This document shows positions 22,701-32,779 of a DNA stretch of 64,000 nucleotides, in pieces. The notes beneath the pieces are model-generated. The model searched no databases. It saw only the letters and a list, made by a program, of their open reading frames with translations, and was not told where the DNA came from. Made by a program: the position numbers and the translations under genes. Position 1 is the first letter of the stretch. The number at the start of each line of letters is the position of its first letter. The DNA is from Pholiota molesta (taxonomy: Eukaryota; Basidiomycota; Agaricomycetes; Agaricales; Strophariaceae), in NCBI GenBank assembly GCA_014925825.1, contig JACGCK010000026.1:186001-250000 (forward strand), in the 5' to 3' direction.

Positions 22701-23185
22701 CCTAGTCTGGGTTTTGTGCGAATTGAGCGTGCTGCAGTTGCAGCGCTAGGATGCACTCAATCGCTCAACGTTCGACACTCAAATCTGCTGCTAACTTTGT
22801 ATGAAATCTACGCTGTTGCATAAACACTGCTACTCCTAACTAACGCGGGGGTCCACAAGTCCATAAGCGAGGTGTGATGATTGGCGGCATCGGCGATGGG
22901 CTATGTTGGGTCTATGATATCATGGTTTGCCCTGAGCGAGCCCTGAGTGTTATGCTGGTAAGCGTCAATCTAGATCTGCTCTGCAAAGGCCATCCCTGAC
23001 AATATGTATCCTGCTACAGGAACTCGACAGTATTTGCCGATTCGTAATGACGGAACCAATACAATTTGGTTCCGTCGATGTAATTAGCCAAATCTGTCCA
23101 ATGGTTCATATGTGTTTTAGCGAAGCGACAAAACTGAACCACATTTCACTCTCCAGTACCAACAATTCCAACAAATCTAGCTATC
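22701..23185. promoter_or_regulatory. Divergent intergenic region
   Basis: This lies between the 5' ends of the dioxygenase (minus) and the transposase-like gene (plus), so it should hold both promoters. No specific motif is assigned. Confidence 0.35.
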
Positions 23186-26067
23186 ATGTCAACCTATGGC
23201 GATGTCTTCGAGCCCGAAACTATCAAAAATATCCTCGGAGGCTTAGAGGAGAGCAAGGAGGCAAAAGTCAAGTTTCAGAACGGTTGGAAAGAAAATGTGC
23301 GCTATATTCTATTTTCTACTAATTGGATACTAGAATATCAACTAACGGGCTCTATAGGTCAAGAAGCGCTTGGAAAAATGGCAAAAGACAGATAACAAAG
23401 AAACACCGCTATTCCAGCTTCAATGGGAGGCGGAGGTCCTTGCTTATGTGGATTACCTATACTCAAAGCTTATAGTAAATGGAAATGCCAGCGCTCGTAG
23501 CAAGGACACACCGCGCATAATCGGCAAGAACATCCCACTCCTTGGCCCACGCTTTAGCCCTCCAACGCTATTTCATTATATGCGGCGAGACGCGACACCA
23601 ACCATAAAGCCAGAGATTGTATATATTTCCCCAATCAACGTCGTACATCCGGTCTACTATCCGACGCTTGCTGTCTGCCCGCAATGCGATTCACAAGCAA
23701 TTCTATGGGACGGATGGAATGCAAACGGTGCTCGACGCGTTTACGGTGTTCGTTCAAATGAAAGGGCCATAGGGTGGCAGCTCCGATGCAAGGACTGCAG
23801 GCCTAAGAACCTCCCAGAAGGATACTGCTTCACAACGACAAATCCTGTATTCTGGGATAGATGGCCGCATTGGAAGATACCAAGTAAGCCTTTCTTCGTT
23901 TTTTCTGTACGGAAAATTTATTCATGATCAATTATTAGGAGGCATTCCAATATTTTTCAAACGTGCAGCAGTAACCCATGAGCTCTTCGATTTGATTACA
24001 GAACTTCGACTGTCTTCAACGTCTGCTGGTCTAGCAGAGCACCTGAAACGTGAGCTTTAATATTCGTATAGCAATGTAAATTCTAATGCACGAAAATACT
24101 AGAGCTACATCTACTTGAATATAAGCAGAGAATGCTGGACTATCTTTCGTGCTTTGAATCAGCGCGTCAGCATGGATTCAAGCGGAATAATCTCCAGATA
24201 TTCTCTCCACCTATGGATGAAAAGGGCTACAATGATTCTTTCATTACAAATGATATGATCACGGATATGTACATGGATTTCATCGCAAAGGTTCGAAAAT
24301 CTGAATCGATCGAGTATTGCAAGACTAGAACAGGTGAGAGCAGATCTATACTAGCTTAAAGATTGTTTCTAAGAGATTATTTTATCGTTCCTCCAGCGAA
24401 ATCTATCTCTCTTGATAATACGTTCAAGTCTGCCGGAAAGGCGGCTCTGATCAATAAAGATGGACGCCGCCAAAATCCGATGAAAGGCGGTATTCTGAGT
24501 GCCATTAATGAAGAAGGCGAGGGCCTTTCTTGGGTATGTGACTGCTGCTTCAATACAGTGTATTCTAAACTTATCTATCTTATAGCGATACTGCATGAGC
24601 TCTTCACCTGCAGAAACGCGAGAGCTACTGCAAGGCATCGGTAAACGACATGATGCGATGAAGATTGAAAGGCCGGTATCCGTCATCGTCGATAATTGCT
24701 GTCAAGTACGGCAATTTATTTGCGATGGTCTTGGAAAAGATGTAATCGTTAATCTTGATGTTTACCATTTCATGATACGGTGCGTTGTATACCTACTATT
24801 TAGCCATTAAATTACTTGAAGACTAAGCTATTTCTTCTTGCTATTAGATACTCCGCTGGCGTATTTGGCGGAACCAAAAATAAGAATCGTCGGCATATTC
24901 TTCAAGATATACGGGATGCTATCATCAAAACGCCGGCCACAGGAAAGACGCCTGCAATGTACTGGACGAAGGACGAGCAAGAAACGAAATTAACGGCGGC
25001 GTATGATAAGTGGCTACAGCACGGCGCATGGTCAGATGCAGCTCCAAGGGTAAATACTTTCCATGTACACTTAGCGGTTCAAACCTTCATTCTCAAGCTA
25101 ATATAATCTTTTAGATCCATGCTGATCAGCTTCGCCATGTACGAAAAGGGTGCTTGGCACGTCCTTGCGAAGATATTTCGATGGACGGTAGTCGCATCGA
25201 AAAATCCCACAAAGGGTGGAACTCTATTCAGCGAGCGCAACCCAGCGGTATCGAGGTCTATACTGGCCTTGCCCACGATTTCGTCCTTCGACGCAACATT
25301 CGTATCGGCTCCTCTCGCATTGAAAACAAGCGCTCCATAAATTGCCATCAGTTTGTCGCATCAACCTACACCTCACACCACATCCAGCTTGTTAATTATA
25401 CAGCAAATCTATTCAATTCACTGTACAAGAAGGAGCCGCCTACATCAAGAACCAATCTCCAGATCTATCCAATTCTTCCACAAATTCAAGTAAACGAGGC
25501 GATTGGATTAGTAGAGTCCGAACATTCAGTAACGTTTGGAGGCCTTATCGAGGTAAAGGACGAAGCAGATGATATCCAATCAAGAATGCTTGAGGACATC
25601 GATGCTCAAGTCGCGGAAATGGACCATGATCATTTTATTCACTCACTTGGAGTTGACGAACATCTTTTCTCGACTAGAATAACCTCACTTATCCAAAGCA
25701 CTAGTTCGTTATCCATCTGTATTTTAAATTTACTCAACGCTAACAACTGCTGTCACCTATACTTAGCGGCCGTCTCTGGAATAACAAGTACAGTTTCCCA
25801 AAAACGAAAGGAGCGTGCTCCAGACTCAGATGCCGTTGGTAATGACTCTGCACAAATATCGGGCTCATTCACAGATGATATCGTGCCAGATCCAAAGCGT
25901 AGACGTTTTTCTGGATCTCCTAGCCCTGGAACCGCAGCATTAGGCCTTTTGATGGGTACTCCACCAGACTCTGAATCAGAAACGCCCGAGCCACCTGTAA
26001 GAATCTCATACTAATATTCCTATTTGACTGATCCCTTACTTCTGTCTTTAGAATTCCATATTGGAGA

Positions 26068-26072
26068 ATCAC
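26068..26072 (+). repeat. 5-bp target-site duplication, left (ATCAC)
   Basis: ATCAC precedes the first LTR, and the same five bases follow the second at 26748-26752. A 5-bp duplication is the usual footprint of an LTR-element integrase. Confidence 0.9.
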
Positions 26073-26104
26073 TGTGACGCCTAGCTGGGAAATACTCGAA
26101 AACA

Positions 26105-26185
26105 TGGACCAGCCTGGGATTGAACTCAGGACCTCGCACTCCAAGGTTCCAAGGCGCGGCGTGCTAACCATTACACCACCAGCCC
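26105..26185 (-). other. tRNA-like sequence in the downstream LTR
   Basis: On the minus strand: a 7-bp acceptor stem GGGCTGG / CTGGTCC (with wobble pairs), an A-box TGGTGTAATGGTTAGCA, an anticodon-type stem CGCGC / GTGCG with an enlarged 14-nt loop, and a B-box AGTTCAATCCC. The T-stem pairs poorly and the anticodon is ambiguous (TGG if the loop is CTTGGAA with a 7-nt insert), so it may not give a working tRNA. The D-arm resembles glutamine tRNAs. The boxes could serve as an internal RNA polymerase III promoter. Confidence 0.7.
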
Positions 26186-26327
26186 GTGCTTAGGCCATGA
26201 CTTAGAGTCTTCAAGGGATGCCCCGGACACCCCTGTGCCGGATCCCTGGGATAGGGTGACCCGTTACCATCTGGTACGGACCCTAGGTCCCTGCAACATG
26301 TGACTGGATGAAGGGCCAGCCGTCACA

Positions 26328-26340
26328 GAGCCCCCCACTC
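26328..26340 (-). other. Polypurine tract of the retroelement
   Basis: On the minus strand the bases AGAGTGGGGGGCTC lead straight into the LTR that begins TGTGACGG. A G-rich purine run at this place is the usual plus-strand primer of LTR elements. Confidence 0.65.
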
Positions 26341-26482
26341 TAAGCCATGGTCTGCAAGGGTTACTCCTGCCGCGGGAAAGCTAGATACACTTCTAAAGCC
26401 CCTAGCGCGCTCTATTCCGCGGAACAGTTTGGCCCAAGCCCCGAACACCCCGAATCGATGTGCTCCGAGAATATCTTGACCA

Positions 26483-26491
26483 GGTCCACCA
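26483..26491 (-). other. Primer-binding site of the retroelement
   Basis: TGGTGGACC lies one base inside the upstream LTR on the minus strand. It begins with the TGG expected to pair with a tRNA CCA end. It is the exact reverse complement of GGTCCACCA, which is the 3' end of the LTR's own tRNA-like sequence with CCA added. Confidence 0.75.
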
Positions 26492-26524
26492 ATGTGACGC
26501 CTAGCTGGGAAATACTCGAAAACA

Positions 26525-26605
26525 TGGACCAGCCTGGGATTGAACTCAGGACCTCGCACTCCAAGGTTCCAAGGCGCGGCGTGCTAACCATTACACCACC
26601 AGCCC
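26525..26605 (-). other. tRNA-like sequence in the upstream LTR
   Basis: Identical to 26105-26185. Its 3' end (GGTCCA) lies about 32 bases before the end of the LTR in the element's direction, and the matching primer-binding site follows just beyond. Confidence 0.7.
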
Positions 26606-27892
26606 GTGCTTAGGCCATGACTTAGAGTCTTCAAGGGATGCCCCGGACACCCCTGTGCCGGATCCCTGGGATAGGGTGACCCGTTACCATCTGGTACGGA
26701 CCCTAGGTCCCTGCAACATGTGACTGGATGAAGGGCCAGCCGTCACAATCACACGACTCTTATCGATTGCGCGCCTACAGATCTCATTGTAGATACTGAT
26801 GTATCTCTTCCAACGGCGGCATCATCATCTGCAGATGGCAATCCTGCTCGTACACCTCATGCCCTTTTCAGGTTTCAAACAACACTTGATAGATCGTTTT
26901 CCAAGCCTGGAAATTCTGTTTTACCTGCCACGTCTGCTAGCGGATCTCAGTCTACCTCTGCTGCTCTGCCTTTGCCACCAAAACCCTCATTAGATATGCT
27001 TAGACGCCCGTTACGGATTCCTTCGACATTGCACGATAAAGACCTTACGCGCTCTCAGATAATTTTCTCTATCGGAACTTCCGTTGATCCTCGAGCGCTA
27101 CGGATTTCAGGCGATGATGAGTTTTACCTCTTCATGGATATGCGCGCTGAACTCCAATGGATATCGTTTGCGATGACAACTCCAAAGTGGGCAATTGCCA
27201 CGAAGGCCTACAATAATCGGCTAGAAAAGCTCGGAAAGGAGAAGGATCTGATTATCGTACAGAAGAATCCTCGAGCGTTGATGGACAAACTCAGTGAGAT
27301 CGAGCCCGTAATCTCTGACAGGCATACCAGAAAGGATTATATCTGTAAGTGGTTCAACTTCAACTTGTAGACTTAATATACTAATAGCTGCTATGTCCAG
27401 CTAAAAGCAAGGGTACCGATACTTTCTGGCAGAAGCATTGCGATGCAGTTCCTGCACTCATCAACTTGAAGACAGAGTCAAATACAACGGTGGAAAATGG
27501 TCTTCAAAAGACGGTAAGCTTATCTTTGCTTTCTAATATGCGCAGACAATCTTATATTTTTCTATGATTATTTATAGCGGAAGAATGCTGTGTGTACCCG
27601 CTGCAAGATAATCAAGTACACTGGTGACAGGAGCCTCAACCATCGACGCGATTTTTGTGCCGACGGAGTCGCTTCAAAACCAAAGCCCGGACTTGACTCA
27701 CTCCCTGAGTGGCCGCAACCTTCAGGTATATTCAAGGCGGGAAAATCATTTGATCCAACCGCATTCTTGATCACAGTTCGGAATCTCTATGAGAAAACGG
27801 TTGATCATCACAAGTCAGCGCAGAACCCCAATGCCGCTGCAATCGAGCATACGCTGGAAGATGAAGCATTCTCGCGAATGCTTGCTTCATGA

Positions 27893-28681
27893 ACAATCTG
27901 CAAGGATGATCATACGTATTTTCGCCTATACAGCTTGGATTCTATTGGTGTTTCGTGCGAATCACTGATTACAGAGTTCGAAGGAGTTCGTTATCTTCGC
28001 ATAGACTGTTTGTAGTTCAATTTCTCAACAACTCCAGTTACTTTTACTTATCAGATTTCTCTTTAATTCACAAGCTGTATTCTCCTGCTAGTACCTAATC
28101 TTAACCCTCTCTTACCGTGCTACCTAGATGCTCATCTTCGCGCTATCTCTTCGCGCTATCCAGTCCTCAGGCTGATTTGATGCGGATAAATAAATTTGTC
28201 CCAAAATGGAACACCCTGGGTAGGATTTCTGAGCAGCAGGGAGAACACCCTGGGTTCCAAAGACGCACCACAGACGTTCTAGACCCCCTTGGTATGACCA
28301 ATTTTTCTCTTGGATGGCGCAGCGAGCCTTCCCCCGCAGGAGCGGGTCCTTTATATTGTCACGCACGCGTTACTCACTAATCACGGACGTGACCGACCCT
28401 TTCGAGTGAATCGTCCTCTGCCTCTCTCCACGACGTCTGTCCGCTAGACCCGACCAGTGCTCTGAGCGCTCGACATAGAAGAACTTATCATAATGAGAAT
28501 GTTAGGGTCCTTGAACGACATCCTGCACCAAGAGTTCCGCAAACTGATGGACCCAGATCGTGACTAGCCTTAAGTTAAGTTCCTGATTTTCACGAGCACG
28601 TATTGAGCACATACGAGTTCGTACGTCCTTTTTACGAAACTCATTCCAGGGTGTTCCCCCTTCTCGCGAGTCACTAGTGTT
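27893..28681. other. Intergenic with FunK1 N-terminal remnant
   Basis: After the transposase-like gene there is AT-rich sequence. At 28,518-28,568 the frame DILHQEFRKLMDPDRD ends in a stop. The same segment precedes the inverted FunK1 fragment near 49.2 kb, so it is a broken upstream exon of the kinase duplicated with it. The right-arm duplication begins at about this point. Confidence 0.5.
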
Positions 28682-29860
28682 ATGTCGGCTTTTGACTCGA
28701 CTCCTCGAAAACTTGACTTTCTCAAAGACTACTGGAGGGCTCATGTTGACGGTATGGAGAACGAGGGCGAAACATATCGCATTCTTCAAGAGACAAATGT
28801 CCTACACATCGCGCCGTTTGGAGTAGGAAATAATGCAAGAGACCAAGAGACGCGGACGCCAAAGTTATCCAACAAAACGCCGCCTTTGGAGCTGGTCTCT
28901 CTGACGGCAAACCAGACCTGTTTGCGACACTATCGAATGACACTGGACGCTGTCGGCCGGGGGCTGACCCTGTTTAAGTCCTCACATCAATTCATTAGCG
29001 CAATTGCAGATGCTATGGAAGGTATGTTATTACTTGGATTTTTTGTTCACAAAATTCTTAACTTCTCTCAACAGCGCACGACGGCGCTTTCTTCGAAGGC
29101 AAGGTTCTTCATTGCGATATCGCCGTTGGGAATATCATCATCTCCGATGAGGGGAAAGGCCAGTTGATTGATTGGGACCCTTGCCTCACATTGGACGATG
29201 ATAACCCCCCACGCGGTCCTCGCAGGCATACTCGAATGGTGAGTCTGAAATTATTTCATACATCCTGATTTCTTAGGCGATGCTTAGAAAACCTGGCAAT
29301 TCATGTCCGCAAATCTACTCAAATATTCGTCGACGCATCACACGCTTCTTGACGACCGCGAATCTGCATTTTATGTCTTGCTTTGGGTTGCCTTGCGGTA
29401 TACTCAAACCGAAGCTGCTCCAGGCTCGACATACACTCCGCAAGACGTTCTGCGAGGGTTCGACGAATGCTATGAATCATTTGGCAACGTTGGAAGATAT
29501 GAAGGAGGCTACAGAAAAAGATCACTCTTAAGTCAATATCAAAAAGAAGGCATAATATTCACCGAACGTGCCGAGCTCCACAGCTTAATGGTAGAACTTG
29601 CCCAAGTCCTGGTCGTTCGCTACGACCGCAAACCTACCGCTGAAGCTATTGCGGGTGTGCAGATTTCCCTGGCTGAATTAGAAGCCGTAAAAGACAACGC
29701 TTCTATTCCTAGATTTTTCCTTGATGGCTATCGACGCAATCTCGATGAAAACCGAGCGTATGTCTATCAGAAAACGATGGATCAGCTTGAAAATAAGGGT
29801 TGGCTCGTCGACACCATCAGGAAATATCTACACCAGGGCGAATGGCCGCAGGACAAATGA
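28682..29860 (+). CDS. FunK1-type fungal protein kinase, N-terminally short
   Basis: Three exons with introns at about 29023-29074 and 29239-29289. After an N-terminal part with QYRMT-like RHYRMTLDAVGRGL and SAIADAMEG comes the kinase core VLHCDIAVGNIIISDEGKG (His-Cys-Asp catalytic loop, Asn) and QLIDWDPCL (DWD replacing DFG). The FunK1 landmarks KTWQFMSANLL and DDRESAFYVLLWVALRYT follow. FunK1 kinases are expanded in mushrooms, and their substrates are unknown. The usual N-terminal third is missing: a broken exon remnant lies upstream at 28.52 kb, so this may be a truncated, possibly inactive copy starting from an internal ATG. Confidence 0.75.
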
Positions 29861-30249
29861 TCCACCGGAGTAACGGTGGCGGAAAGCTACAAGCCGAAAG
29901 CGGAGTGCTCAGCGCTCGACGAGTCGACATAGTTCAAGGAGAACTTATCGGAATGAGAATGTTACGATCCCCAGAGACGCGCGCGGACATAAATATGTGA
30001 ATGTACACCGAGTCAGCTCGTCACATTGTCTTTATTATTCCAACACTTATGGTTAGGTATTGACATAGCTTGTTCTAATTTAGAATGTTCCTAGGTGCAG
30101 AGATAGATAGAAATGCTGATAATCCAGCACCATATCGACTACCTGATATCTTCGAGCACTTGAAAATAGTGTATTTCATCCGCGTCATGGGCTAACAGAT
30201 ATTATACTGGACGTATTATAGCCAAAGATTACCACATCTTCTCGTTTCC
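29861..30249. other. Short intergenic stretch
   Basis: 3' flanks of FunK1 (plus) and of the Cys-rich gene (minus). Nothing further is recognised. Confidence 0.4.
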
Positions 30250-30516
30250 CTATGCCACTATGCACTTGCAATACTGACAGCCGACCGGCGCATCTTTGCC
30301 ACGCATATTGTTCATCGAGCATCGTTTGGTTGAGGAGCTGTACGAGCAGTGGCCTCCGCCATCTCTGCAGCCTTGCGTATCGCAATGGCCTTTGTCGGTG
30401 CTTGTAAACATGCAATTGATGCTCGATCGGGCGGCGAGCTCCAGAGGGGTGGGCATCGCGGCTACCATACCACTGAGGGCAAAAGTCAAAGCGAGGAGTG
30501 ATGTCGAAAACTTCAT
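30250..30516 (-). CDS. Small secreted cysteine-rich protein, copy 1
   Basis: 88 residues in one exon. The N-terminus MKFSTSLLALTFALSGMVAA is a clear signal peptide. A short PTPLELAAR segment, perhaps a propeptide, precedes a mature part with eight cysteines, including CDTQGCRDGGGHC and the terminal GCQYCKC. The spacing suggests a disulfide-rich fold of about 50 residues. Such proteins in fungi include antimicrobial peptides and effectors; no family is assigned. The paralogue at 48137 lacks the last cysteine cluster. Confidence 0.75.
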   Translation of the reverse strand: MKFSTSLLALTFALSGMVAAMPTPLELAARSSINCMFTSTDKGHCDTQGCRDGGGHCSYSSSTKRCSMNNMRGKDAPVGCQYCKCIVA

Positions 30517-31485
30517 TGTGATCTAGTGGACAGTGAGTGTGTCAGTCTTTGGAATAGCAAAGAACGCCGAGCGCAGAGCACTGACAGGCAAAAAGACACT
30601 ATTTGATGAGATATGCTTTGTTATGTTTCCGGCCAGCGCTGTAAATCAAGGTGAGTCTTCCTCGAGGTTGTGTAGAGACGCTTGTGACTTACGATGTAAA
30701 ATGGGTGAGATATACCAGTCTGAAGTTTTTTGGGTTGACTTGACGAGGTTTAAGTACATTGCGCAGATGCCATAATTTGTGGCATGCTCCGACACATACC
30801 GAACGCGACGCCAAATTCAAAGACCAAAAGCACTAAGATGTGCATACTAACTCAAATGAGAATAGAAATTTTCGACTTCAGAATCAGGTTTCGGGTTTGC
30901 GGCGTTGGATAGGTTCTTTTTGGTGGAGTAAGCCACTTGATGTCCGTTTCGTTCAACGTTGTGCCTGTGGCTTGGTGGCGCCCTCCATTATTGTCAAAGA
31001 AAGATTAGCACATTTCGAAGTCCATTGCGAATGCGATAAGCTTACCATGCAATACAATAGTCATTCTGGAGGCGATGAAAGCTCATGAAGACAGAAGAAT
31101 AAAAGAAAATAGCATTAGCCTGTGATTCCAGTTCTGGAGGCCAAAATCGTTGGTTGGATCAAAATTGCATGATCATTTGTCGTCCCTAATGATTAATGAA
31201 TCCCATATTGAATCAAACTGGATCAGCAACTTTGACCTACTTGACCGTCTTTGACCGTTGCCCTATCGGAATAAAGGTCCAGTCTCTTTCCAGCCTCCGA
31301 TGTATACGGGGCCCCATGACATTTCGCTTCAAACTTCGACCCATTCCGAAAGTTCTCAGGACTCGCAGAATATAAACGTCCGCCTGTTCCGACTGGAGCA
31401 CCAATATCCACACATTGACCGCCTACTCCCGTACCACTGTATTCCAAGCGTCAGCATCGCATTTTGAACAAAAAATCCGCCTTCC
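30517..31485. promoter_or_regulatory. Divergent intergenic region, duplicated
   Basis: It lies between the Cys-rich gene and the small-protein gene. The last 250 bp (with GACCGCCTACTCCCGTACCA near 31,420) are conserved upstream of the other two small-protein copies at 16.97 kb and 47.2 kb, which suggests a functional promoter or simply co-duplication. Confidence 0.5.
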
Positions 31486-31786
31486 ATGGCCGATCAAGTA
31501 CGCACTTGCTTGATGGTAGTAAAACACCTCAGCTCACCTGTTTCAGCCTTCCGTTCCAGATGAGCCTCTACCCACCGTTACCGTCTTCAACGTTGGGCAG
31601 ACACGCACCAGGCAGACGAACGACGGTCCAAACGAGGCGCACCTCCTTTTACAATCCTTCATTAATGCGTTAAAGTCCATCCAAGCGAAGGGATATGTCA
31701 TTCAGGGGGCGATGTATGGGCCTGAAGGGGCAAATATCTTCATTGACACGGATGATGAGGAATGGTCTACGCATGTCAACATTTAG
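31486..31786 (+). CDS. Small-protein family, copy 2
   Basis: Exon 1 encodes MADQ. An intron (GTACGC ... TGTTTCAG) leads to PSVPDEPLPTVTVFNVGQTR, LLLQSFINALKSIQAKGYVI, QGAMYGPEGANIFIDTDDEE and WSTHVNI, then a stop: about 85 residues. There is no signal peptide or membrane segment. The acidic C-terminal FIDTDDEEW is shared with copy 3. I do not recognise the fold. The same intron position in all three copies shows that they arose by DNA duplication. Confidence 0.7.
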
Positions 31787-32199
31787 TGAGGAATCGGGGT
31801 AATCGTATTCTATCGTACGCACTTGTGTCTGTCTGCGCAGCGCATCGATTTGTGGAAAACTGGGATGAGAATAAGGAGTGGTTTGATCGGGATGTCCTCG
31901 TTTCGCGAGGCCAGCTTTACATGACAAGATTCTCGTCGATTTGGTGAATGGAAAGTTTCTACCAAAGAATTCGTCCCGACCTTCGAGAAAACACGGCTTA
32001 TATCGCAGATGCACATCCCAGAACACTCGATCCGCCAAGTCCTCTTGCGTTCTCTGGCGCCTTCTCGGATTTCTCCTTCAGTTTGGCATTCCCAGTCACT
32101 CTGGCCCCCCACTTTTTGCCAGAGGAGCTCTCCAAAGCGATGGCACACTTAGATGAAGCTTCCTCGAATTGATCGTTTATCAGCGTCAGGTTTGATAAT
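31787..32199. other. Unassigned; open frame at 31948-32172
   Basis: A plus-strand frame here contains RIRPDLRENTAYIADAHP and FLPEELSKAMAHLDEASSN. It could be the last exon of a lost gene. No family is recognised and no upstream exon is convincing. Confidence 0.3.
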
Positions 32200-32580
32200 T
32201 CCGGTAGATATGTTCGAGGGTAGCGAAGGCATAGCGAATATCTAAAAGATATAGTCGTAAGAAAAAAGAATAGCCAGACAGAACACAGCAAAATTACGAC
32301 AAACGCACGGGTCAATTTGGAAGAGCTGGAACGATATCTGTAGGCTCTAACAATGAACAAAGCGGGGTTTAGTTGATTGTGATGCCAGTGACACAAAAAA
32401 GTACACACAGAATTTTCCCCAATCAATGAAGTACGCGATCGAGACCTTGCCTCCGCCGCTTTGACGTCTGTGAACGACATTAGCATTGGGATTCTTCTCG
32501 ATAGAGGCCTCGTTTGGAGCGTCCTTCAAGTTGTATCTTTCAGGCCAGCGCATTACTGGTTTGCGTTGTGTTGATGACAA
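32200..32580 (-). pseudogene. GH18 chitinase pseudogene (5' part only)
   Basis: The minus strand has VVHRRQSGGGKVSIAYFIDW, then remnants PTDIVPALP and DIRYAFATLE in shifted frames. These correspond to the N-terminal exons of the chitinase at 34.75-37.14 kb (VIHRRQSGGKVSVGYFTNWG, PTDIVPAPLT, YILYAFANVD). The rest of the gene is absent. It is a truncated tandem copy. Confidence 0.75.
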
Positions 32581-32779
32581 TAGCCAACGCGAGCGTAAAA
32601 ATCCAGAAAGGACAAGAATTTTTGAAGGAAGACCTCAAAGGCTCAAAACCACGGTGTGAAACATTTGGACTCAATATGTCAAAAACCTATCAATTGGAAA
32701 GGTTATCTGGCTTTCTTTTGGGCATTTGTACCCAGCGTCTCAATACACCATACGATCTTCTACATCATACGTAGCGGCG

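Larger units (their letters stand above)
26073..26747 (-). mobile_element. TRIM-like miniature LTR retroelement with tRNA-like LTRs
   Basis: Two 255-bp direct repeats (26073-26327 and 26493-26747), identical at every position I compared, enclose 165 bp. Each starts TGTGACG and ends CGTCACA on the plus strand, and the element is flanked by ATCAC on both sides. Read on the minus strand it has all the parts expected of an LTR element: one base after the upstream LTR a primer-binding site TGGTGGACC, and directly before the downstream LTR a purine tract AGAGTGGGGGG. It has no coding capacity, so it must be copied by another element's enzymes. Each LTR holds a tRNA-like sequence with A-box and B-box. 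LTR identity means very recent insertion. It resembles plant Cassandra elements, which carry 5S rRNA sequence in the LTR. Confidence 0.9.
23186..27892 (+). pseudogene. DDE-transposase-like gene, interrupted by a retroelement
   Basis: Starts at ATG 23186 (MSTYGDVFEP) and uses at least ten exons joined in frame. Features in order: a zinc-ribbon-like CPQC...CKDC pair around WDGWNANGARRVYGVR; an RNase-H-like core with SISLDNTFKSAGKAAL (first Asp), VSVIVDNCCQVRQF (second Asp), NLDVYHFMIRYS and SRIEKSHKGWNSIQR (candidate Glu); an acidic linker with a KRKER/PKRRRF nuclear signal; and a C-terminal CTRC...HRRDFC zinc motif, ending MLAS at 27892. This is how a DDE transposase would look, but the family is not one I can name, and a domesticated protein is possible. 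A 675-bp retroelement at 26073-26747 splits one exon; if it and one target repeat are disregarded the frame is open across the site. The gene should otherwise be intact. Confidence 0.6.
28500..31786 (+). repeat. Left arm of inverted segmental duplication (FunK1 / Cys-rich / small protein)
   Basis: Order here: FunK1 (+), Cys-rich secreted protein (-), small protein (+). At 46806-49260 the same three appear reversed: small protein (-), Cys-rich (+), FunK1 (-). Promoter regions are shared too, so DNA rather than single genes was duplicated. The arms enclose about 15 kb. Confidence 0.8.

Noticed and set aside
26105..26185. Functional nuclear tRNA gene
   Set aside because: The T-stem pairs poorly and the anticodon loop is enlarged; it is better described as tRNA-like.
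26073..26747. Pair of ordinary SINEs or a tandem tRNA array
   Set aside because: The repeats start TG and end CA, enclose a primer-binding site and purine tract, and share one 5-bp target duplication outside the pair, which fits one LTR element rather than two independent insertions.
18540..28150. Single giant transposon spanning nuclease, dioxygenase and transposase-like genes
   Set aside because: I found no convincing terminal inverted repeats at either side; only short CTAATCTTA matches in direct orientation. Kept as a hypothesis in the findings.
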